From contig NAOQ01001086.1 of assembly GCA_002751075.1 (NCBI GenBank), positions 1 through 13,532 of the forward strand: a stretch of 13,532 nucleotides of DNA. Reading direction: 5' to 3'. Of this stretch, positions 1 to 7,783 are shown piece by piece (within the stretch, counting starts at the first letter, position 1; every line of letters begins with the position of its first letter). Position numbers and translations under genes: made by a program. A model generated the notes under the pieces. The model saw only the letters and a program-made list of their open reading frames with translations. It did no database searches and was not told where the DNA came from. This DNA comes from Ichthyophonus hoferi (Eukaryota; Opisthokonta; Ichthyosporea; Ichthyophonida; Ichthyophonidae).

Positions 1-152
1 CATTTTCACATTGACGCAATAGTGTTCATATACTGAATACCATGACAACAGAATCGATCTACTTATTATCTGGGTTTGGATCGAGCCTTCTTATTCATCT
101 ATGGCTAGCGATCTTGTAACAAATACAATACTTAATGATCATCTCCAGTGTT
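1..152. other. Septin downstream flank
   Basis: This lies 3' of the septin stop codon on the minus strand and is probably 3' UTR and flank. No canonical AATAAA is seen on that strand. A weaker AATAAG variant reads at about 95..90. No other coding or RNA signal was recognised. Confidence 0.4.
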
Positions 153-231
153 TTAGCTTCGGAAATTTCTTTTCTTAGGTATCGGTGTCGGTGACATCGG
201 AGCTGATTCTTCAATCTTTTTTATTTTCGAA
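153..231 (-). CDS. Septin exon 12: C-terminal tail and stop (residues 402-427)
   Basis: The acceptor ATCACAG is entered in phase 2. It reads SSKIKKIEESAPMSPTPIP, then KKRNFRS and TAA (155..153). The phase match, the hydrophilic Lys/Glu start and the compact SPTP / KKR tail support it as the true terminus. It brings the protein to 427 residues. The SP and TP pairs are possible proline-directed phosphorylation sites, which is an inference. Confidence 0.65.
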
Positions 232-2924
232 CTGTGATTGGCATTAATTTTAAGGTCAAATTTAGAGTTACAAATGAAAGATATGAATATGCGATAAGAT
301 AGCAAGCTTCCATAATATAATATAACAACAATTAAAATATATTTAAAATATTGACAGCTACGTCCCCCTAGAATACAACTAAATTTCTAGACTTATAAAT
401 ATTGCTTGTCTGGATATTATATCAACTCACATATTTTCACAACATTTATGTGATACTTTCAAATTGACCAGCTGGTCATGAGTGTTTAATATAACAAAGT
501 ATTATTCGTAAAAGGAAACATGCGAGGTTTTAAAAAAGATAAATATATAGATAAGGGAGAAAAGATAAAAAGGAAGTAAAATGAGTCATAAAAAAACCAA
601 AATCAATAAATAGAGAGAGGAGCAAACAACGAAGAAAGAGCAGGGTAGTCAAAACAGATACAGCATGTAGAGCAGGAGGTCTAGCGATGGCTATATATAC
701 CTCACTGCATGCATCTCAGCTATGTCTCTCTCTAGTGCGGCCCTCTCTACAGCAAGGGCATTATGTAATGCTTCGTATTTATTCTTCAACTGTATAGGAG
801 AGGGAATGGAACAGATTTATATGTATGTATGTATGTATGTATGTGTGATGTGGGGAGAGATGGTTATGAGTGAATGGCAATAGAGTGTAAACACATTATG
901 GTATAGTATATATTAATTAATAATCAACTATCATGAGATTTATGTAAAGTATGCTGTATCTAGAATCTATAAAACGATTATGCCTGTGACGATCAGTGTT
1001 TTGGATTTCTACAGTTATATTGAATGAAAATGCTTTTGCCATTATTTAATTCTCTGTTTTCCAGTGCAGCCACCATTCATAATGACTGAAATAATAACTA
1101 TCACATAATGAGATAATAACAAAGCATGTCAACCAGTAAAAGTATATATCAAAACAAAAATAAGTATATATAAGGAGAATCAACCCACGGCCATATCCGC
1201 AGCCTTCAGCTCCACCTCCTTCTCTTTCACCTGTTCACTAAATGCCTCACGTAATTCTTTCTCACGTTTTACACGCATCTGTAGAAACTCTGCACGTTTT
1301 TGAACGTATTTTTCTTGCATTCTGTGATTATAGATTTTTACAGTGAATTTATAATAATGACTTAACACGAGCCCAATTAAAACAGTAAAATCAATTAAGC
1401 CGATCGCAGTAATTAACTTTAATAGGAATAAATAAATCAATACTGACTACATATAAATAACATAGATACTCTTTGTACAAATAGTAAACCTTAATTAGAA
1501 ATACATAATACGAGTTGTCTACTTTCAGATTAATTCACAGATAGATAGTTATGGATTATTATAGGCAATAGATTATACTATTAAATATCAACTTGCATGA
1601 TGCAATACCACTTTTAATATAATATAATACACTAATCTAATATTACATAATACGCTATAATACAAAACAAAACATATAATATAATATACTATACCATAAT
1701 ATACTATAATACACTAAAATACAATATAATACTATCTAATATAAATGATACAGAACAATATAATATAATGCAATACAATATAATATAATATAGTATAAAT
1801 AATATAGTACAATACAATAGAACATGACCGGAAGCGTACAGTGTTTCAGTACAATATTAGGCGTGATGTAATAAACAATAACCAATAACTAGCAGTAGTA
1901 TAATAAGTCATAGTAATCACTCATATATATATACAAACCCTACAGACATAAACTAACTTGGACTCATTCTCGCTTGCATTAAGGTCGTATCCCGTTCCTA
2001 CCAGGTGGGCAGCACGGTACTTGGCATAATAAACAGAGTTTGTAGTGTTAATAAGATCCTAGAGGGAGAGGGAAAGGAAAAAGGAAACGGTATGGGATGA
2101 CAGTATAGTTGGTTAGACGTATATACATCAATGTCATAATAATAATATAATATAACACAATAATACATTTAGCCATATACCAGTATATATAACAACATAA
2201 TACATAGTACAATAATATAATATACTACCATATCATATTTAACAATATAATAGTATACACAATAACATAATCCATAGCATAATAATATAATACAACAACA
2301 GTATTATTACTATTGATATTACTATCATTCTTACTATTACTATGATTATGGCCAGTACTATTGCCATTACTACTATAATTAAATTTACTATTACAGTTAT
2401 TGTTACAACTACTAATACTATTACAAAAATTACAATTACTATTATCACCATTACTACTATGCTATACCTACCACGGTATTGAGACATAACAAGGCTTGTC
2501 TCAGAGAAGTGAGGTCACTATACAAGGGATCTTCCACATCCAATACACCCCAAGGATAGCTTCGGATTCGTCTACCCTCTTTGCCCACCTCTTGACTACC
2601 AATCACTGCAAAGGGACTCTTTTCCTGTGAACTTATACTGTAAGTAATCATATATAATAATTTCTTTAAATGGGAAATGTATATGTCTATTAATAGCATT
2701 ACTGAAAATGGCTAATTTGTGCATTTTTGTTGAAATACTAATGTGATAGGAGATATATAATATATTTGTTAGTATTATCTATATAACAGATTTGTATGCT
2801 AGTAATAATTGAAACCCTATAACTGTAACGGAAAAGGGAGAGGGAGTGGAATGGTAAGGAAATAAAATACAAATACACATATACTTATTTATATACATGC
2901 ATACATAACTAGATACATAGATAC

Positions 2925-2963
<39 letters not shown>

Positions 2964-5900
2964 CATACATACATATATACATACATAACATACATATATA
3001 CATATATATATATATACGTACATGCATACATAATATACATAAATATATACATGCACACATAAATACTCACACACACATATATATATACACCATTATTCCT
3101 TAAATTGTTAAAATTATATATATATAAGGACTATACACACCATCAGCTGATCGCTTATGTTCTGAACACTCTCTGACGCATCTATCTCGTGGTAGGATGT
3201 AGGTAGCTCGTATGTATGAATGTCGTTGTTATGGAGCTCGTCTTTGATCTGGACACATAGGTAGTTTAGATATAGTAGATATGGTAGGTAATATAACCCT
3301 GTATGGTAGGTAAGGTACACTCTCCCTTTCCCTACCTTTTTCTTCAGTGCTTTCCTTTCAGGCCCCAGTAAGGTGTCGGCCTTAGCAATGACGGGTATAA
3401 TATTAGTCAGTGTACTGAGTTGCCGTAGGGCGACTATATCAAGTGGCCGTAGACTGCAGAGTACCATACCGGGGAGGCAAAGGAAGAGGGAAAGGGAAAG
3501 AAAGAAAGAAAGAAAGAAAGAAATGGAATAATAAATAAATAAATGGTAGACTAAGGATAATATAACCATAAGAATAATACTAAAATATAATATAAAAATA
3601 GAAACTGTAACCATTTCTAATAATAGTATCTAAATCCATATATACATGCATACATGCATACATACATACATGCATAGATACACATATACATACAAACATA
3701 CATACATACCTACCTACATACATACATATATACACATATACATACCCCACACTATTAGGTGATATCATATAGATACAGACATGACATCTACTGTCTCCAT
3801 GCTTCCCCTCGCCCCTCTTACTCTGGGTCTCCCCCTCTAGATAAGACTGGTGTTGTTGATTCACATAGTCGTGGATAGGTTGTAGGCTATACATTAGGTG
3901 GGTAAGGGGTTAGGTTGGTGCACAGTTGGTAGGTACATAGGGATAGAGGCAAGGAGGTAGATAAGTAAGTAGGTAGGTAAGTAGGTAGATAGGCAGGTAA
4001 GTAAGTAGGTAGGTAGGTAGAAAGATGGATAGCGGTAGACACAACATCCAAGAATGGCTCCAAGTGTATATAGGAGATAGCATATATGAGAGAGAACAAA
4101 GGCTACAAGTATGAATATTTTGTGACAAGTCAATGTATATAAATGAACAGGTATAGTTGGAGATAGAGTTGAAAACATGCATGTATGTATGTATGTATGT
4201 ATGTATGTATGCATGCATGTGTACATTATTATATTTTTGAAAAACATGGTTGATTCAGCTTGTCCAACAGTATCCGACCATTCTATATCATATATAGAAA
4301 ATCACTAGGGAACCTACGCATCTGTCCTATCAATCTGGTCTCCATAGCCAACACATTCACTGATATTTAACAACAATCGGACATCGTTCTCCTCAATCTC
4401 TGCAAATAGAGCAATGAGGTTAGAGATTAGTAAATAGATCATATGCAATCGGACAAGAATATCAACAGCCATATTAAAGGATTAAACTGCACATTTGATT
4501 GGCTTAAATGTACGCAATACTGGGGGAATTGTTAATTAAATTCAAATTATCCAATGGATAATGTGTATTTTCCTTAATATTTTTTAGATCTTGTTTTGCC
4601 TAGTCATAGAGAACATTGGGTTCACCTCATTGGAGATATATGGTTTATCCAACAGTTAAACAAAAACAACCACATACACAAGAGGATTGGATTAAACTTG
4701 TGTATTATAAAAGCAAAAGCCAGTGATTGTCTATGGATATTATGTTTAATTTTAAAGAAAGAAATATGATTGCACACCAAGGTCTAGATTGAATTATTCT
4801 AGTATACACACCATTAAGAAATAGAGCATTACCATACATCCTAGATAAAGTCACGCGTTAATTACACCGATATTCGTACATACATACATACATACATACA
4901 TATATGCATACATATATACATACATACATAACATATATCTGTACATAGATAAAGAGGGTATTATGTAAATAGTAAAACAGCCCATCAACCAAACTATAGA
5001 TATGTTCGATAGATATGATAGATATAGGCAAAGTGATATCTACATGTTTTGTTGTACTTCTGCTTTCTTTCAGTGATTTACAAAAAATACCAAATACAAC
5101 TCTACACACAATATCCCTCTCCCTCTCCTCTAACGTCACACATACTTACCATATGCATTGGTGACGACCTCAACCTTATCCCTTTTATGGCTATGCTCAG
5201 CTACATTGGTGCCATTAAAATGTGTTTTGAATAAAGTATCCATTAAAGTGGATTTACCTACTCCAGTCTCGCCTGTATGTAGAAAGGAAAAAAAGATAGT
5301 TAGATAGATAATAATAATATAACGTAGTTATTCTATTTATTTTAGTAAAACTATCACATAATTCAAAATGTAGCCAAGCACTGTCACCATAAACCAATAT
5401 AATACAAATCATTCCATTATTAACCTATAGATGATTAAATTTAAATTTTAACTGTCAACTTATATGACTGCATAATTTTAAAATATTGAACAGTACTAAA
5501 ATGGCAATCAAGTAATATATCTATAAAAACAATATACCTCATACTACATGCACTATGAATAACTTCAATAGGCCTACGAGTGGCCCTACTGTTAGAGCGC
5601 AGTTTTATTTTTCATAATTTATAATCAAAATATACAATTGGACTAAATAAACATGGCTCCATACCAAATAGGTTCCTTTTTATGTCCTATTCATGAATCA
5701 TTTTTATCCTAAAAAAACGATATCAAAAGTAACCAATTAAATTCATTGTTTAAAATAAATTTATATTTAACTAGGCCAATCACATATTCCCATTAGCTTA
5801 TATAGATAGTTTCAAGCAAACCAATAATACTGCTTACCTAGTACTAAGATGTTCAGGTGAATACCACCTTTAATTTTCTTTATTGATTGCTCGACAAGAC

Positions 5901-6789
5901 TATCAAATCCTACTGGTCCCATTAGAGGGAGGGTAGAGCCTGTAGGTACCTGTACGTAATGTATGTATATGGTATGTACAGTAGGGTTGAATAGGGTTTA
6001 GGAGGGTATATGTATAGGTAGTGGTGCATATATATGCCTCAATTAATATATCTATGTGCATAATGAAGAACGAGGCTTAAAGTAAAGGAGGTAGTACAAA
6101 ACTTATCAATAAAATATATATAGCAAGATAGAGCATAGTCCTAGACATATATTATTGTATTATACTGTAGTATATTGCATTGTATTGTATTAAAATGTAT
6201 TGGAATGTATTGTATTGGAATGTATTGCATTGTATTGTAATGTAATGTATTGTGCAGTATTGTAATATATTGCAATGCATTGTATTGCACTTAATTGTAT
6301 TGCTAACATAATAATATAAACCTATATACCAGGTGTATGTATGAATGAAAAAGTTTAGAGATAGCTAGAGAACATTCCACTACTCCTTACTTTTATTTAA
6401 TGATTAGGATATATAGCAAAAGAAAACAAACCTACATACAAAAGACAGTAATAACATATGCAATAAAGAGTGCGTGGTATTAAGGTAGAGGAGAGGTAAG
6501 GTGGGACAAATATGCATATATACATATAAACATATATACATATATACATATATACATACACACATACATACCTATATATATATACATTTAAATATATGAA
6601 CATATAAACATATAAACATACATTAAAGATATATACGTATAAACATACATACATACATACATACATACATACATACATACATACATACATACATTCATAT
6701 ATATATAAACATAAACATATAAACATATAAACATATATATATACCAGAGTATGGCAGCCGACTCTAGAGGTGCTTGTTGCGTGGCTCAT
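153..6789 (-). CDS. Septin GTPase, SEPT6/8/11-like, 12 exons, complete (427 aa)
   Basis: Septins are cytoskeletal GTP-binding proteins that assemble into hetero-oligomeric filaments at the cell cortex and division sites. The spliced reading is join-complement 6789..6745, 5949..5838, 5272..5150, 4399..4318, 3886..3746, 3453..3336, 3248..3141, 2624..2472, 2058..1958, 1321..1189, 789..701, 231..153. It totals 1284 nt, every intron is GT-AG, and all phases agree (0,1,1,2,2,0,0,0,2,0,2). Seen in the product: basic KKIK before the domain (residues 39-42), P-loop GETGVGKS (53-60), G3 region ECVGYGD (108-114), NIIPVIAKAD with G4 AKAD (191-194), FAVIGS (248-253), RSYPWG (264-269), the septin unique element (about 265-320), and a Glu/Lys-rich coiled coil (about 329-401). 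The tail holds SPTP and KKR. The P-loop, the altered G3 and the KEKEVELKAAD segment match the SEPT6 group best. The least certain parts are exon 1 and the last two exons. Confidence 0.92.
701..789 (-). CDS. Septin exon 11: second half of coiled coil (residues 373-402)
   Basis: After the acceptor TATACAG it reads LKNKYEALHNALAVERAAL, then ERDIAEMHAV. This is a heptad-like Leu/Ala/Glu-rich helix continuing exon 10 without a break, where SEPT6 has [26 protein letters not shown]. It ends in AG before a GTATAT donor, phase 2. If not spliced, the frame would end within a few codons (RYI then stop). Confidence 0.75.
821..846. repeat. (ATGT)n microsatellite in septin intron 10
   Basis: About five perfect ATGT units plus edges, just upstream of the exon 11 acceptor. 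On the septin sense strand it reads (ACAT)n, opposite to most other tetramer tracts in this gene. Confidence 0.9.
1189..1321 (-). CDS. Septin exon 10: first half of coiled coil (residues 328-372)
   Basis: Acceptor ATCACAG. It reads KMQEKYVQKRAEFLQMRV, then KREKELREAFSEQVKEKEVE and LKAADMA. This matches the SEPT6/11 C-terminus [40 protein letters not shown]. The frame continues to a TGA at 1182..1180, adding only Val-Gly. A GTGGGT donor directly after GCC (1188) allows splicing to the next coiled-coil exon in phase 0. Confidence 0.9.
1616..1805. repeat. Degenerate AT-rich pentamer tract (ATAAT/AATAC) in septin intron 9
   Basis: A long run of 5-nt-spaced variants of ATAAT, AATAC and ACAAT fills the centre of the intron between exons 9 and 10. 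It is degenerate, so it is old or was never perfectly tandem. It is complementary in style to the tract at 6146-6303. Confidence 0.8.
1958..2058 (-). CDS. Septin exon 9: end of septin unique element (residues 295-328)
   Basis: Acceptor CTCTAG. It encodes DLINTTNSVYYAKYRAAHL, then VGTGYDLNASENES, and ends AA before GTTAGT. It matches the conserved DLREQTHTRHYELYRRCKL segment that closes the GTPase domain. Other GT sites lie a few bases downstream. GTTAGT was chosen because it has the best donor context and gives the phase needed by exon 10. Confidence 0.88.
2139..2462. repeat. Low-complexity AATA and ATT/ACT triplet tract in septin intron 8
   Basis: The left part is ATAAT/AACAC-like. The right part (about 2300-2462) is a degenerate triplet field of ACT, ATT and ACA. 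It runs up to the exon 8 donor. Frames open through it give only Ile/Val strings and are not genes. Confidence 0.75.
2472..2624 (-). CDS. Septin exon 8: AVIGS and PWG block (residues 244-294)
   Basis: Encodes EKSPFAVIGSQEVGKEGRR, then IRSYPWGVLDVEDPLYSDL and TSLRQALLCLNTV. PFAVIGS and R-x-YPWG are septin hallmarks, and WG opens the septin unique element. A second CAG acceptor lies 13 nt upstream, with its exon start at 2637. Only the downstream acceptor keeps the phase, so it was chosen. The donor is GTAGGT. Confidence 0.95.
2867..3100. repeat. CATA / (TA)n microsatellite in septin intron 7
   Basis: Contains a (TA)n run (about 2932-2958) flanked by CATA tetramers and further TA runs (about 2996-3015, 3076-3086). 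It fills much of the intron between exons 7 and 8. Confidence 0.9.
3141..3248 (-). CDS. Septin exon 7 (residues 208-243)
   Basis: Acceptor GTCCAG, donor GTGTGT, 36 whole codons, separated from exon 6 by only 87 nt. It encodes IKDELHNNDIHTYELPTSY, then HEIDASESVQNISDQLM. This corresponds to the septin stretch KITSELVSNGVQIYQFPT...ESVAEINGTMNAHL between G4 and the AVIGS block. Confidence 0.93.
3336..3453 (-). CDS. Septin exon 6: G4 motif (residues 168-207)
   Basis: Acceptor CTGCAG, donor GTAGGG, phases 2 to 0. It reads GLRPLDIVALRQLSTLTN, then IIPVIAKADTLLGPERKALKKK. AKAD is the septin form of the guanine-specificity G4 motif, and NIIPVIAKADTL is near-invariant in septins. A TTTC-repeat and CCCTTT-rich tract lies upstream of the acceptor on the sense strand. 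Confidence 0.97.
3482..3523. repeat. AAAG purine tract in septin intron 5
   Basis: GGAAGAGGGAAAGG, then AAAG repeats. On the septin sense strand it is TTTC repeats and CCCTTT, a long polypyrimidine tract beginning about 30 nt upstream of the exon 6 acceptor. It may serve as the splicing pyrimidine tract. Confidence 0.9.
3634..3745. repeat. CATA microsatellite abutting the exon 5 donor
   Basis: CATA/CATG tetramers with some TACC units. On the sense strand they read GTATGTATATGTG starting at the exon 5 donor itself, so intron 5 begins as a donor-like repeat array. Confidence 0.9.
3746..3886 (-). CDS. Septin exon 5 (residues 121-168)
   Basis: Acceptor GTATAG, donor GTATGT. It encodes LQPIHDYVNQQHQSYLEGE, then TQSKRGEGKHGDSRCHVCIY and MISPNSV. 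This aligns with the septin segment YKPIVEFIDAQFEAYLQEE...DSRIHVCLYFIAPTGH. The donor runs straight into a TATG microsatellite on the sense strand, so several nearby GTATGT sites could compete. Confidence 0.94.
3953..4020. repeat. AGGT/AAGT tetramer tract in septin intron 4
   Basis: AGGT, AAGT, AGAT and AGGC units in tetramer register. On the sense strand they are CTAC/CTTAC pyrimidine-rich units upstream of the exon 5 acceptor. Confidence 0.9.
4177..4220. repeat. (ATGT)n microsatellite in septin intron 4
   Basis: About eight ATGT units with GCATGC edges on both sides. It is opposite in orientation to the CATA tracts in introns 3 and 5, so it is complementary to both in the pre-mRNA. Confidence 0.92.
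4318..4399 (-). CDS. Septin exon 4: switch II / G3 region (residues 94-121)
   Basis: Acceptor TTTGCAG, donor GTAGGT, 82 nt, entered in phase 1 and left in phase 2. It reads EIEENDVRLLLNI, then SECVGYGDQIDRTDA. The usual septin G3 DTPGYGD is ECVGYGD here (human SEPT6 has STVGFGD). Because 82 is not a multiple of three, skipping this exon would shift the frame and remove G3. Confidence 0.93.
4876..4933. repeat. (TACA)n microsatellite in septin intron 3
   Basis: Two blocks of TACA tetramers (about 4877-4902 and 4917-4930) joined by TATATGCATA. No gene signal lies within them. Confidence 0.92.
5150..5272 (-). CDS. Septin exon 3: P-loop (residues 53-93)
   Basis: Begins after ATACAG and completes the split glycine. 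It reads GETGVGKSTLMDTLFKTHF, then NGTNVAEHSHKRDKVEVVTNAY. GxxxxGKS is the Walker A / G1 motif, and STLMDTLF is typical of the SEPT6 group. In the switch I stretch RDKVEVV, Lys85 takes the place of the threonine that hydrolytic septins carry (Thr78 of human SEPT2). The donor is GTAAGT. Confidence 0.96.
5838..5949 (-). CDS. Septin exon 2 (residues 16-53)
   Basis: Opens after a GTACAG acceptor and ends CTAG before GTAAGC. It encodes VPTGSTLPLMGPVGFDSL, then VEQSIKKIKGG and IHLNILVLG. GPVGFDSL corresponds to the conserved GYVGFDSLPDQ septin entry sequence. The KKIK cluster sits where septins carry the membrane-associated basic helix alpha0. The final G is the first base of the glycine that opens the P-loop. 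Confidence 0.92.
6146..6303. repeat. Degenerate TGTAT pentamer tract in septin intron 1
   Basis: About thirty 5-nt-spaced variants of TGTAT, TGCAT, TGGAATG and TGTAATG. Occasional point changes every few units show age. On the sense strand it reads CAATA-type pentamers. Confidence 0.88.
6505..6744. repeat. CATA microsatellite field at the 5' end of septin intron 1
   Basis: CATA, CATATA and ACATATAA repeats, with a near-perfect CATA core at about 6643-6693. On the sense strand the intron begins GTATATATATATG at the exon 1 donor and continues as TATG repeats. Confidence 0.92.
6745..6789 (-). CDS. Septin exon 1 (start codon, residues 1-15)
   Basis: Reads MSHATSTSRVGCHTL and ends at CTG before a GTATAT donor (6744). 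It is phase 0, matching exon 2, which opens in phase 0 with GTA. No in-frame ATG lies upstream before the frame closes. The septin N-terminus is poorly conserved, so the choice rests on splice fit alone. The alternative is a noncoding first exon with translation starting at Met25 (MGPVGFDSL) in exon 2. Confidence 0.55.
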
Positions 6790-6827
6790 AGTGTATGTGA
6801 TCCTACGAAGGTGGGTGGAGAGGTCAT
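6786..6827 (-). promoter_or_regulatory. Upstream ORF overlapping the septin start (ATGA)
   Basis: On the minus strand an ATG at 6827..6825 opens a 13-codon frame reading MTSPPTFVGSHTL. Its TGA stop (6788..6786) shares bases with the septin ATG (6789..6787), giving ATGA. If this ATG is in the mature 5' UTR it could lower or gate septin translation by termination-reinitiation. The transcription start is not known. Confidence 0.4.
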
Positions 6828-7783
6828 GGGAGGGAGTTTGTGATAAAGATGTTTGTATGTTATTACATGTAGCTAGTCAAGCAGGCAGGCAGGTAGTTGT
6901 GTATGTTTAGAGGTAAGTTTAGCAAGTAAACAAGCATATATGTATGTATATATGCATGTATGTATGCTCTTGTATGTTCTTATACCTTCAGACAGACAGG
7001 CAGACAAACATGTATTTGTGCATTTAAATACATATATGCATACATATAAGTGTATATAAAAGTACATATAAGTGAGGTATATATAACGTACGTTGTCTTG
7101 CATTAAAACTCTAAGGAAAAAGTAAGAGAGAAAGAAACACTGGTTACAGAATACTAGGTGAAGATAATACACCAAATAGAAACGGAACTGAATTATATAC
7201 TATCATAGCATGTATTATTATCATATCCCATATATTATATTATATTATATCGTTGTTACTATGTAAGTTCAACACAGACATTTTTTGGAAAAAAAATGTT
7301 TCACATTATTTGTCCTATACAATAACATAATGTCCTTACTGTGTTGCTAGTGTTATTCTTATGGGGTTATCGTTTTACTATTACTGCTATTATTACTATA
7401 CTATTCTCTTTTATATATTATTCATTATATTTTATCATCAATAACTGTCTATATTATTTGATGACGCTGTATATCGACTGCTTCAATTATATATAGTATC
7501 TTTGGCTTGGAAAAGCATACGGCCGCTTAACTATTTACAAAATATTTAAATTGTTTCAATGCCAAAAAAAAGTTTTTTAAAAGTATCTATTGGTGGAAAG
7601 GGCATTTTTTCTAAATGCGTGGCGCACCAATTATTCCACTGATTGTATTTTATTTTGAACTTAAGCGGATTTACACGTGGATTTTGTGCTTATATGCATA
7701 GAGTAACTATATAACTATAAACAATAAAAGAATATTATGTATACACTAACTATATTGTGAACACTGCCAACTGAAAGCCAAAC
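6790..7783. promoter_or_regulatory. Divergent intergenic region, probable shared promoter
   Basis: 994 bp separate the two start codons, which point away from each other. The septin-proximal part has CAGG, CAGA and TATG repeats (about 6880-7020) and a pyrimidine-rich stretch on the septin sense strand (about 6811-6840). The middle is AT-rich with ATTAT repeats (about 7231-7250). The dioxygenase-proximal part has a nested palindrome with CCAAT arms (7589-7631) and TATA-like sequence (about 7706-7725). No convincing protein-coding exon was seen inside it. Confidence 0.6.
7589..7631. promoter_or_regulatory. Nested inverted repeat with opposed CCAAT boxes
   Basis: Outer arms ATTGGTG (7589-7595) and CACCAAT (7625-7631) are perfect complements. 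Inner arms GCATTT (7602-7607) and AAATGC (7613-7618) are too. The spacers between arms are 6 nt on both sides and the loop is 5 nt. ATTGG and CCAAT are one CCAAT box in each orientation, a layout known from bidirectional promoters bound by NF-Y-type factors. Function here is inferred. Confidence 0.5.

Noticed and set aside
2239-3074. Minus-strand frames of 61-93 aa rich in Ile, Val, Tyr, Cys
   Set aside because: They are translations of AT-rich triplet and CATA/TA repeats inside septin introns 7 and 8, with no conserved pattern. Only the exon 8 part is real coding sequence.
3887-4247. Three overlapping minus-strand frames rich in Tyr, Leu, Pro, Thr (70-117 aa)
   Set aside because: They are driven by the AGGT and ATGT microsatellites of septin intron 4. 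The same repeat is open in all three frames, which is the mark of a repeat rather than a gene.
6397-6744. Continuation of the frame beyond septin exon 1
   Set aside because: After CHTL the frame runs into a TATG repeat. The GTATAT donor at 6744 and the phase fit to exon 2 make the rest intronic.
6873-7175. Minus-strand 100-aa frame in the divergent region
   Set aside because: Cys/Tyr/Leu-rich reading of TATG, CAGG and CAGA repeats. No domain was recognised.
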